Shown: positions 39,496-46,621 of the stretch, one piece after another | Numbering within the stretch: the stretch's first letter is position 1 | Layout: every line of letters begins with the position of its first letter | Assembly (NCBI GenBank): GCA_963811635.1 | Contig: CAWESB010000020.1 | Coordinates: 1 to 64,000 of the forward strand | DNA length: 64,000 nt | Direction of reading: 5' to 3' | Source of the DNA: JAIBJN01 sp963811635 | GTDB lineage: Bacteria > Actinomycetota > Thermoleophilia > Gaiellales > Gaiellaceae | Program-made: the position numbers and the translations under genes | The notes under the pieces: generated by a model | The model's database searches: none | Told to the model about the DNA's origin: nothing | What the model saw: only the letters and a program-made list of their open reading frames with translations

Positions 39496-39592
39496 AAAGG
39501 CCGGGGCGCGGGCCGCAAGGTGACCCTAGGACCACCCTGCCCACGCCCGGGCAGGGGTCAGGCTACGACGTGGCGGCGCGGCTGCCTAGATG
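39496..39592 (+). repeat. dispersed repeat with blocks A and B in one unit
   Basis: Block A (39496-39531) is followed by a strong hairpin (CCCTGCCC-ACGCC-CGGGCAGGG) and then the block B core CTGCCTAGATG (39582-39592). This is the most complete copy and suggests that A and B are ends of one element about 97 bases long. Confidence 0.6.
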
Positions 39593-39668
39593 TCTAATCC
39601 GGCCGCGGCCCGCGACCTAAGGAAGCACGTCGAAAGGAGCTTCAAGGCTGTGCCGCGAATAAGTGCGG

Positions 39669-40370
39669 ATGCCGACGCGGGAGGAACGCGCTCGGGCACG
39701 CCGGGAGGCCGCCCCGGCTGCTGTCGTCGTCTTGCTCCTGTTCGTCGTGCTCGCTGTGGTGAGCCGAGCGAAGGAGTGGGAACTCGCCGGCCTGCCGTGG
39801 TGGATTTGGCTCCTCGTAGGGGCTCCCGCCCTCTTGTTGGCGATCGACCTGACCCTGACTTACCGCGGACGCGGGCTCTCCTCGTCGCGACATGCGGATC
39901 TGCTGCTTCTTGGCCTTCTCGTGCTGGGGAACCTCACCGCGCTGGCGCTTCTCGTCGACGGTCTGATCAAGGCGAAGAGCTCCGACCTCGGCGGCGGCGA
40001 GTTGTTGCTTACCGGCTTCGCGATTTGGGCTGCCGACGTCATCGTTTTCGGGCTCGCGTTCTGGGAGCTTGACGCCCGAGGGCCGGTCATTCGGCAGGGC
40101 GCCCCTGCCCGGACTCCAAGCTACTTCCGGTTTCCGCAGGACGAAAATCACAAACCGCGGGACGAGCATCAGGGATCCGCCTCCAGTGAGTGGCGTCCGC
40201 GTGTTTGGGACTACCTCTACGTCGGCCTCACGAACGGGATTGCGTTCAGTCCGACCGATGCGATGCCGCTGTCCGTGCGTGCGAAGGCGATCATGGGCCT
40301 TGAATCTGCTCTGTCCGCCGTCACTGTGTTGCTGGTCGCTGCTCGCGCCGTGAATATTCTCGGTTCGTGA
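39669..40370 (+). CDS. polytopic membrane protein with DUF1345-like C-terminus
   Basis: About 233 residues. Three or four N-terminal helices (AAVVVLLLFVVLAVVS, WWIWLLVGAPALLLAIDL, LLLLGLLVLGNLTALALLV) are followed by a soluble loop and the segment VWDYLYVGLTNGIAFSPTDA, then a last helix ending AARAVNILGS. That C-terminal pattern is seen in a family of actinobacterial membrane proteins. ATG 39669 or GTG 39663 could be the start. The function is unknown. Confidence 0.7.
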   Translation: MPTREERARARREAAPAAVVVLLLFVVLAVVSRAKEWELAGLPWWIWLLVGAPALLLAIDLTLTYRGRGLSSSRHADLLLLGLLVLGNLTALALLVDGLIKAKSSDLGGGELLLTGFAIWAADVIVFGLAFWELDARGPVIRQGAPARTPSYFRFPQDENHKPRDEHQGSASSEWRPRVWDYLYVGLTNGIAFSPTDAMPLSVRAKAIMGLESALSAVTVLLVAARAVNILGS

Positions 40371-40779
40371 TCTAGAGACGGCCGCCCGTCTCCTGCGACG
40401 GTAAGCGAGGATCGCTTCGCGCACCTGCTGCCAGAACGGCTCCGGCGCATCCGCGAGCGGCCGGCCGCGCTCACCAATCCCTCGACGCCGTTCCCCCCAA
40501 CCTCCGAACCGGCGGGTTCAGCGCCTGCTTCTCACGCAGGAGCTGGTTCCCACGTTGGGCGGCAGCCCGCAGGTTGCAACTCGCGTGCGCCGGCCCTCGG
40601 TCGTGCAGCTTGTCGTCGCGGTGGTCGAGATGCCCTGGCGGCCCGTTCTTTCTCGTGCTCCTTGTAGCGACGCTCGAGCTCCGGCTGGCCGCGATCCTGG
40701 GCCTTCAACTCCTCGCGACGCCCTGGCATGCTCGCGAGTCAATCGGCTGGCTGCGCAGCCGTGACTTCCTGCGAACGGT
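40371..40779. other. degraded stretch before the integrase remnant
   Basis: No convincing gene. A 65-residue minus-strand frame (40532-40729) begins with a basic helix (RREELKAQDRGQPELERRY) and could be a fragment of a lost gene. The integrase frame has stops at about 40762 and 40777. Confidence 0.4.
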
Positions 40780-41442
40780 TGACCGCATCGAGGTCGGCGG
40801 CAGCCGTACCCGGGCCGCAACCCGCAACCGAGAGCTGAGGAGCTCCGGCCGTTCGCGCCGGAGGAGATCGACGCCCTCGACCTGGAGCTTGGCCCCACCT
40901 TCGGGCCTGTGGTCGTGTTCGCCGCCGAAACCGGCCTCAGGACGAACGAGTGGACGGCGTTGGAACGCCGCGACGTCGACCGGGCAGGGCGAGCCGTCAC
41001 CGTGCACCGCCGGTACGCGAACGCGACGTTCACGCCGTACCCGAAGACCGTCCGTTCACGCCGCCGGGTGCCCTTGACCGCCCGAGCCCTCGACGCGCTT
41101 GATCGGCTGCCGCCACGGGTGGACACCGCCATCTTGTTCCCCGCTGTTGGTGGCGGGCCGATCGATCTGCACAACTGGCGAACCCGCGACTGGTATCCCG
41201 CCCTCGATGCCGCCGGAATCGACAAGCGCGGCCCGTACCACCTGCGGCACACGTTCGCGACCGAAGCGTTGGCCGCGGGTGTGTCGATCTTCGAGCTGGG
41301 CCGCCTCATGGAGACGAGCGTGGCGATGATCGACGAACGCGACGGACACCTGGCCCGCGACTCGGAAGCGGCGATCCTGGCCCGCCTAGACGCACGCTCG
41401 GAGCGTTCTTGCGTTGATCTTGCGTCGACCCCGGAGCAGTAA
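40780..41442 (+). pseudogene. tyrosine recombinase (integrase) remnant, N-terminally truncated and lacking the catalytic Tyr
   Basis: Catalytic domain of a phage/ICE-type integrase. Homology begins near 40816 (NPQPRAEELRPFAPEEIDAL) without a proper start. The SAM-like DNA-binding domain is missing. Seen are AAETGLRTNEW (first Arg), the Lys region PKTVRSRRRVPL and the YHLRHTFATEA box. In the final motif, where homologues read TYGHLARDSE, this one has RDGHLARDSE, so the nucleophilic tyrosine is aspartate (codon 41341-41343). It lies 50 bases from the tRNA-Gly gene it presumably used as target. Judged inactive. Confidence 0.85.
41406..41425 (+). repeat. paired 9-bp direct repeats, putative integrase arm-type sites (right)
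   Basis: TTCTTGCGT (41406-41414) and ATCTTGCGT (41417-41425), an 11-base period, matching the left-end pair at 34759-34778 with one mismatch. Confidence 0.6.
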
Positions 41443-41491
41443 GCAACGCATACGTCGCTCACAGCCGCTGTCCATACGGGTTTCAGTGAGA

Positions 41492-41564
41492 AGCGGACGA
41501 CGGGGCTCGAACCCGCGACCCTTGGCTTGGGAAGCCAATGCTCTACCAGCTGAGCTACGTCCGC
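41492..41564 (-). tRNA. tRNA-Gly (anticodon CCC)
   Basis: 73-base cloverleaf: acceptor GCGGACG/CGTCCGC, D arm GCTC/GAGC, anticodon stem TTGGC/GCCAA with loop TTCCCAA (anticodon CCC), T loop TTCGAGC, and the U73 discriminator typical of bacterial tRNA-Gly. CCA is not encoded. Its 3' half is duplicated at 34603-34633. Confidence 0.96.
41506..41536. repeat. attR-like core inside tRNA-Gly
   Basis: Thirty-one bases matched at 34603-34633 with one mismatch. The tRNA stays intact at this end, as expected when an element restores the 3' half on integration. Confidence 0.8.
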
Positions 41565-41706
41565 CTGCGAGCAACCTTACCACCGGCCCGCCGCGGCAAT
41601 GACTCGTCTCAGGCATGGCCCAGAGCCGGGTTCAGGCCGACGAAAGGAGCAAATCCAGACGTGCGGCGTGCGGCCACCACCCGCCTTTTTGCAGGAGGTC
41701 TCTGCT

Positions 41707-41865
41707 TTGGGCTCGATACCGCTGACGCGTCGAGAGGAAGGGCAGACGATGACGGAGTATGCGGTCGTTCTCGCAGTCATCACGCCCGCCCTGATCCTCG
41801 TGTTCGCGACCATGGCCGACGCGATCGTCGCTCGGCTCCAAACCGTGGCCGCGTTCCTCACCTAG
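41707..41865 (+). CDS. Flp/Fap-type pilin
   Basis: 52-residue prepilin with a short leader (GSIPLTRREEG) and the class hallmark GQTMTEYAVVLAVITPALI, a hydrophobic pilin helix. TTG 41707 is chosen because GCAGGAGGT lies seven bases upstream. The internal ATG would remove the processing site. No assembly genes (tad) are nearby, so it is an orphan pilin gene. Followed by a strong terminator. Confidence 0.8.
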   Translation: MGSIPLTRREEGQTMTEYAVVLAVITPALILVFATMADAIVARLQTVAAFLT

Positions 41866-41891
41866 CGCGGTGCGCCGATCCACCCAAAACT

Positions 41892-41918
41892 AAGGGCCCG
41901 GTCACCCGGGCCCTTTTT
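41892..41918 (+). terminator. Rho-independent terminator after the pilin gene
   Basis: Ten-base arms AAGGGCCCGG and CCGGGCCCTT with a four-base loop and a run of five T. Confidence 0.92.
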
Positions 41919-42039
41919 CACGCTCCTGAAAAAACGCGCCGGGCGGCCGCCGCAAAGCCGCCCCTGCGCACCATGATCCTAGTCCCTCCCGGGGCCTGAT
42001 GGAATACTTGGGCGGAGAGAATCCGGGAAGGAGCTGGTG

Positions 42040-43071
42040 ATGGCAGAGGACACGCTGGAAGGGATCGCACGAGCGCTCGTCGCCTCGGGGAAGGGAATTC
42101 TCGCGGCCGACGAGAGCACGGGGACGATCGAGAAGCGCCTGAAGTCGATCGACGTCGAGTCCACCGAGGACAAGCGGCGGGACTACCGGGAGATGCTCTT
42201 CCGCACCCCTGGGCTGGGCGACCACATCTCGGGCGTCATCCTCTACGACGAGACGATCCGACAGTCGTCGAAGGACGGGGTGCCGTTCACGAAGGTGCTC
42301 CAGGACGCCGGCGTCATCCCCGGCATCAAGGTCGACAAGGGCGCCAAGCCGCTCGCTGGCGCGCCCGGCGAGACCGTCACCGAGGGGCTCGACGGCCTAC
42401 GCGAGCGCCTCGAGGAGTACCGAGAGCTGGGCGCGAAGTTCACGAAGTGGCGCGCCGTGATCGACATCGACGGCGACAAGATCCCGAGCGCCTACTCGAT
42501 CCACGTGAACGCCCACGCCCTGGGGCGCTACGCCGCCCTCTCCCAGGAGGCCGGCCTCGTCCCGATTGTCGAGCCCGAGGTGTTGATGGATGGCAACCAC
42601 GCGCTCCAGCGCTGCTACGAGGTGACGGAGGCGACGCTCCAGGCCGTCTTCAACGAGCTCTTCTCGCAGCGCGTGGTCTTCGAGCGGATGCTGCTCAAGC
42701 CGAACATGGTCGTCTCCGGCAAAGAGAACTCGGAGCAGGCCTCGCCCCAGGACGTCGCCATGGCCACGATCCGGTGCTTCAAGAGCGTCGTGCCGGCGGC
42801 CGTTCCGGGGATCGTCTTCCTCTCCGGCGGCCAGGGTGACGAGCAGGCCACGGCGAACCTGAACGCGATGAACGCGCTCGGGCCGCACCCGTGGGCGCTC
42901 TCCTTCTCCTATGGCCGCGCGCTCCAGGCGCCGTCCCTGAAAGCCTGGAAGGGCGACGACGCCAACGTCCAGGCCGGCCAGGAGGCCCTGGCTCACCGCG
43001 CGCGCATGAACGGCGCCGCCACCGAGGGCACCTACTCGGCCGAGATGGAGAAGGAGCTGGCCGCCGTCTAG
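42040..43071 (+). CDS. fba: class I fructose-bisphosphate aldolase
   Basis: Splits or forms fructose 1,6-bisphosphate through a Schiff base. The 343 residues match plant/animal-type aldolase: GKGILAADESTGTI, VILYDETIRQ, the lysine region RMLLKPNMV and FLSGGQGDEQAT. ATG 42040 is preferred to GTG 42037, with AAGGAG upstream. It converges on glpX with only five bases between stops. The pair can serve gluconeogenesis. Confidence 0.95.
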   Translation: MAEDTLEGIARALVASGKGILAADESTGTIEKRLKSIDVESTEDKRRDYREMLFRTPGLGDHISGVILYDETIRQSSKDGVPFTKVLQDAGVIPGIKVDKGAKPLAGAPGETVTEGLDGLRERLEEYRELGAKFTKWRAVIDIDGDKIPSAYSIHVNAHALGRYAALSQEAGLVPIVEPEVLMDGNHALQRCYEVTEATLQAVFNELFSQRVVFERMLLKPNMVVSGKENSEQASPQDVAMATIRCFKSVVPAAVPGIVFLSGGQGDEQATANLNAMNALGPHPWALSFSYGRALQAPSLKAWKGDDANVQAGQEALAHRARMNGAATEGTYSAEMEKELAAV

Positions 43072-43076
43072 CCGCG

Positions 43077-44069
43077 CTAGCGGTACTGCCGGCCGGAGAA
43101 GCGCTCGAGCTTGTCGAGCGCGTGCTGGGCCTGGATGCGGCGCACCGTGCCCGAGCGCGAGCGCATGACGATGGACTCCGTCTGCGCGCCGCCGCGGGTG
43201 AAGCGCACACCGCGGAGGAGTGCTCCGTCGGTGACGCCCGTGGCGGAGACGAAGACGTTGTCGCCGGCGACGAGGTCGTCGGTCGTGAGCACGCGGTCGG
43301 GGTCATAGCCGCCGTCGACGAGCGCCTGGCGCTCCTCGTCGTTCCGCGGCCAGAGGCGTCCCTGGACGACCCCTCCGAGGCATTTGACCGCCGCCGCGGC
43401 GATGACGCCTTCCGGCGTGCCGCCGATGCCCATCATCAGATCGACGCCGGTGCCCTGCCGCGCGGCGGCGATGGCGGGCGCCACGTCGCCGTCGGTGATC
43501 AGGTTCACCTTGGCCCCCGCCTCACGCAGGCCTTCGATGACCGGCTGGTTCCGCTCGCGGTCGAGGACGACGACCGCGATCTCGCTCGGCCGCACGCCCT
43601 TCGCCTCCGCCGCGCGCTGGACATTCTCACCCGGTGTGGCATCGATGGAGACGGCGTCGGCCACCTCCTCTCCCCCGACGAGCTTGTCCATGTAGACGGC
43701 CGCCCCGGGGAAGAACATCGTCCCGCGCTCGGCGACGGCGATCACCGCGATCGCGTTCGGCTGCCCGACCGAGGTCAGGCGCGTGCCCTCGAGCGGGTCG
43801 ACGGCGACGTCCACGTCGGGCGGCTGGCCGTTGCCGACCTCCTCGCCGTTGTAGAGCATCGGCGCCTCGTCCTTCTCCCCCTCGCCGATGACGACGACGC
43901 CGCTCATCGAGACGGTGTCGAGCATGGCGCGCATGGCGTCGACCGCGGCCTGGTCGGCTGCGACCTTGTCGCCCCTGCCGATCCAGCGGCCACAGCCGAG
44001 CGCCGCGGCCTCGGTCACCCGGACGAGCTCGAGGGCGAGGTTCCGATCGGGAACGGAGCCGTCCGCCAT
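43077..44069 (-). CDS. glpX: class II fructose-1,6-bisphosphatase
   Basis: 330 residues with the full GlpX motif set: RWIGRGDK, VVIGEGEKDEAP, VDVAVDPLEGT, GIGGTPEGV and KCLGG. It contrasts with the divergent paralogue at 349-1323, which lacks several of these. ATG 44069. It lies tail-to-tail with the aldolase, and both enzymes act on fructose 1,6-bisphosphate. Confidence 0.95.
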   Translation of the reverse strand: MADGSVPDRNLALELVRVTEAAALGCGRWIGRGDKVAADQAAVDAMRAMLDTVSMSGVVVIGEGEKDEAPMLYNGEEVGNGQPPDVDVAVDPLEGTRLTSVGQPNAIAVIAVAERGTMFFPGAAVYMDKLVGGEEVADAVSIDATPGENVQRAAEAKGVRPSEIAVVVLDRERNQPVIEGLREAGAKVNLITDGDVAPAIAAARQGTGVDLMMGIGGTPEGVIAAAAVKCLGGVVQGRLWPRNDEERQALVDGGYDPDRVLTTDDLVAGDNVFVSATGVTDGALLRGVRFTRGGAQTESIVMRSRSGTVRRIQAQHALDKLERFSGRQYR

Positions 44070-44171
44070 GACGGCAGGATCCTACGGCACCTGCGTCGTT
44101 CCGAGCGGCGTCGGCCGTAGGATGCGTCCCACCGACGGAAGGGAGCGGCGCTGACTCTTAGCCAGCTGGCC

Positions 44172-45359
44172 GTGACGGTGACGGTTCTCGCCGTGCTCGG
44201 CCTCGTGGCGAGTCGCTTCGGCCTTTCCGCCATCCCTGCGTATCTCCTGGCAGGGATGCTCCTCGGCCCCAACGAGCCGAGCTTCTCGACGATCATCCAG
44301 CCCTCCGAGGTGACGGAGTTCGTCGCCGAGCTCGGGATCATCTTCCTGCTCTTCTTTCTCGGGCTCGAGTTCACGCTCGAACGCCTGAGACGCAGCGGGA
44401 TGCACCTCGGGATCGGGGGCACGATCGACTTCGTCGTGAACGCGGGCCTCGGCCTGATCGTCGGCCTGGCCGCGTTCGGGGCCTCCTTCTCGGCGATCAT
44501 CCTCGCCGGCGCCATCTACGTGTCCTCGTCAGCCGTGGCGGTGAAAGGCCTGATCGACTTCCGGCGCCTGGCCGATGACGAGACCGACCTCGTCCTCGCC
44601 ATCCTCATCGTCGAGGACATCGCCATCGCCTTCGTCCTCGCCTTCGCCGGGGAGGGCGGCGGCGGCGCCACGGACACGGCCCTGCTGGTCACGAAGGCGA
44701 TCGGCTTCATCCTCGTCTCGCTCGCGGCCTCCCGCTGGCTCGCCCGGCCGATCGACCGCCTGCTCGAGTGGATGCCGCGCGAGTTCTTCCTCCTCTTCGT
44801 GTTCGCGCTCCTGATCGGGATGAGCGCCATCGCCCACGAGCTCGCCCTCTCCGAGGCGATCGGCGCGCTCATGGCCGGCGTGATCCTGAGCGACACGTCC
44901 GCCCGCCACGAGATCGAGGAGCGCTTCCTCAGCTTCCGCGACATCTTCGCGGCCCTCTTCTTCTTCGTCTTCGGACTCTCCATCGATGTGGGAGCGCTCT
45001 CCTCGCTCGGCTGGCTGCTCGCCCTCGCGGTCGTCCTCAGCGTGGCCGGCAAGCTCGCCGGGACGTTCGGCGCCGGCCGGATCGGCGGCTTCAGCTCGCG
45101 CCAGAGCGTCAACGCCGGCGCCGCGCTCGTCGCTCGCGGCGAGTTCACCGTCATCCTCGCCCAGGTTGCGTCCGACAACCCGTCGATCTCCGACGCCGAC
45201 GCGACCGACCTCGTCGCCTTCGCAGGCCTCTACGTCCTCGCCACCGCGCTCATCGGCGTGCTCCTGATGAAGGAGTCGAAGCGCCTCGGGCGCAGGCTCT
45301 TCCCCTCGCCGCCTAGACTGGCTCCAGAAGGAGGGACACATGGCCCGCGAGCTCCGTGA
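44172..45359 (+). CDS. CPA2-type cation/proton antiporter (KhtU/YhaU-like)
   Basis: About 395 residues, 11-13 membrane helices: FLLFFLGLEFTLERL, ILIVEDIAIAFVLA and FFFVFGLSIDV are typical of the CPA2 K+/H+ antiporter group. GTG 44172 is one start. CTG 44151, seven codons upstream with GGAAGGGAG before it, is equally attractive and would complete the first helix. The next gene overlaps by 20 bases and encodes the cytoplasmic regulator, as in KhtTU of Bacillus. A K+ efflux role is inferred. Confidence 0.87.
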   Translation: MTVTVLAVLGLVASRFGLSAIPAYLLAGMLLGPNEPSFSTIIQPSEVTEFVAELGIIFLLFFLGLEFTLERLRRSGMHLGIGGTIDFVVNAGLGLIVGLAAFGASFSAIILAGAIYVSSSAVAVKGLIDFRRLADDETDLVLAILIVEDIAIAFVLAFAGEGGGGATDTALLVTKAIGFILVSLAASRWLARPIDRLLEWMPREFFLLFVFALLIGMSAIAHELALSEAIGALMAGVILSDTSARHEIEERFLSFRDIFAALFFFVFGLSIDVGALSSLGWLLALAVVLSVAGKLAGTFGAGRIGGFSSRQSVNAGAALVARGEFTVILAQVASDNPSISDADATDLVAFAGLYVLATALIGVLLMKESKRLGRRLFPSPPRLAPEGGTHGPRAP

Positions 45360-45837
45360 GACACGCCTGCCAGGCGTCGGCGTCAAGTACACGTGCTTCA
45401 CAGCGCACGGTGGACGGCTGACCGTGATCCTCCACAACGAGGGCCAGCGCGAGATTTACTGGTTCCGGCACGCGGACGACGACGAGCCCGAGGCCGTGAT
45501 CCAGCTCGAGGACGACGAGGCCCGCCAGCTCGGCGCGCTCATCGGCGGCGCCTACGAGCGGCCGAAGATCGTCGAGGAGCTCGAGATGGCGTTCGGCGAG
45601 CTCGCGATCGAGTGGGTGGCCGTCCCCGACACGAGCCCCGCGATCGGCAAGACGCTTGCCGAGTGCGCCTTCCGGCAGCGGACGGGGATCACGATCATCG
45701 CCATCCTGCGCGAACCGGAGCCGGTCGCCGGCGCGCAGCCGAACGACGTCGTGCAGCAGGGCGACACGCTCGTCACGGTCGGCAAGCTCGGCCAGTACCC
45801 GACGTTCCGCAAGCTCCTCGCCGAAGGGCCCTTCTAG
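45340..45837 (+). CDS. TrkA-C (RCK_C) regulatory subunit, KhtT-like
   Basis: 165 residues: an N-terminal segment (LPGVGVKYTCFTAHGGRLTVI) as in KhtT/YhaT, then a RCK_C domain (GKTLAECAFRQRTGITIIAI, QQGDTLVTVGK). In Bacillus, KhtT gates the KhtU antiporter and responds to pH and c-di-AMP. Here it overlaps the antiporter gene, so the same pairing is likely. Whether c-di-AMP is the ligand is unknown. Confidence 0.88.
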   Translation: MARELRETRLPGVGVKYTCFTAHGGRLTVILHNEGQREIYWFRHADDDEPEAVIQLEDDEARQLGALIGGAYERPKIVEELEMAFGELAIEWVAVPDTSPAIGKTLAECAFRQRTGITIIAILREPEPVAGAQPNDVVQQGDTLVTVGKLGQYPTFRKLLAEGPF

Positions 45838-45842
45838 ACGCC

Positions 45843-45866
45843 GAGGGCGGCCCGGAGGCCGCCCTC
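45843..45866. terminator. bidirectional hairpin between convergent genes
   Basis: Perfect ten-base arms GAGGGCGGCC and GGCCGCCCTC with a four-base loop CGGA. Confidence 0.7.
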
Positions 45867-45888
45867 AGATCGTCCGTCGGAGCACGCG

Positions 45889-46479
45889 CTACGAGACGTA
45901 GACGGGCTCGAGCTGGCGGGTCGGCTCGTACGTCGGCGTGAAGCCGGCGAGGCGGCCGAGGGCGGAGCCGGTGACGAGCGCCGCCTTCTGCGCGAACGCG
46001 GGCACGTGGGGAAGCCGCACGTCGTCGAAATGGGCGTTCGCGATCACCGCGAGGCGGAGCGGGCTCGGCATGCCCTTCTTGCTCGTCTTGCCGTCGGCGG
46101 CGAGGGCGAACATGGTCTCGAGGAAGCGCTCGAACTGGAGGGCCGGGCGGACCTCGCAGCGGAAGCTGGCGGCCGTCTCGCCGGCGTTGCGGAAGCTGTG
46201 CACGGTGCCGGGCTCGACGGTGACGACGTCGCCCGGGCCGGCGACGACCTTCTCGCGGCCGCGACGGAACTCGAGCGTGCCCTCGATGACCTCGAACCGC
46301 TCGCTCTGGTAGGGGTGGACGTGCGCGGCGGCGACGGCTCCGTCGGGCTGGACGGTGACCTCGATCTCGACGAGCTCGCCGGCCGTGTCGGCCGCGGTGC
46401 GGAGAAAGTGGACGGTCTCACCGGTGACGGGGTTCTCGATCGTGTCGCCGGCACGGATGGAGGTGGGGTTCGCGGTCAT
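45889..46479 (-). CDS. cupin-domain protein
   Basis: 196 residues with a single cupin barrel: VAAAHVHPYQSERFEVIEG (metal His-x-His and Glu) and PGTVHSFRNAG (second His). The C-terminal third is alpha-helical. ATG 46479. Metal-dependent small-molecule binding or catalysis is likely. The substrate is unknown. Confidence 0.85.
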   Translation of the reverse strand: MTANPTSIRAGDTIENPVTGETVHFLRTAADTAGELVEIEVTVQPDGAVAAAHVHPYQSERFEVIEGTLEFRRGREKVVAGPGDVVTVEPGTVHSFRNAGETAASFRCEVRPALQFERFLETMFALAADGKTSKKGMPSPLRLAVIANAHFDDVRLPHVPAFAQKAALVTGSALGRLAGFTPTYEPTRQLEPVYVS

Positions 46480-46592
46480 GTGATTTCGTCTCCTGTCGGG
46501 GGGTCGGATGCTGTGACCGGAACTCTGAGGCAGGGCGCGCCCGCCTCCCACGGGGAGAACTCGTGCTTCGAGGGTGTGGAGGCAGGTGTCCC

Positions 46593-46616
46593 GGGCGTGC
46601 GGATAACCGCACGCCC
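46593..46616 (-). terminator. hairpin downstream of argS
   Basis: Perfect ten-base arms GGGCGTGCGG and CCGCACGCCC with a four-base loop, starting six bases past the argS stop. No T-tract. Confidence 0.55.
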
Positions 46617-46621
46617 GCGGG

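Noticed and set aside
34907..39592. Repeats A/B as a c-di-GMP or c-di-AMP riboswitch
   Set aside because: GCAAGG and GGTTGCC look loosely like GEMM parts, but the tetraloop receptor, the paired order and the location before a suitable gene do not fit.
40532..40729. 65-codon minus-strand gene before the integrase remnant
   Set aside because: Basic helix at the N-terminus only, then Arg/Pro-rich sequence, no ribosome-binding site. Mentioned as a possible fragment only.
41386..41616. Minus-strand frame across the tRNA
   Set aside because: The translation is the familiar artefact of reading a tRNA gene (SSAGRALASQAKGRGFE).
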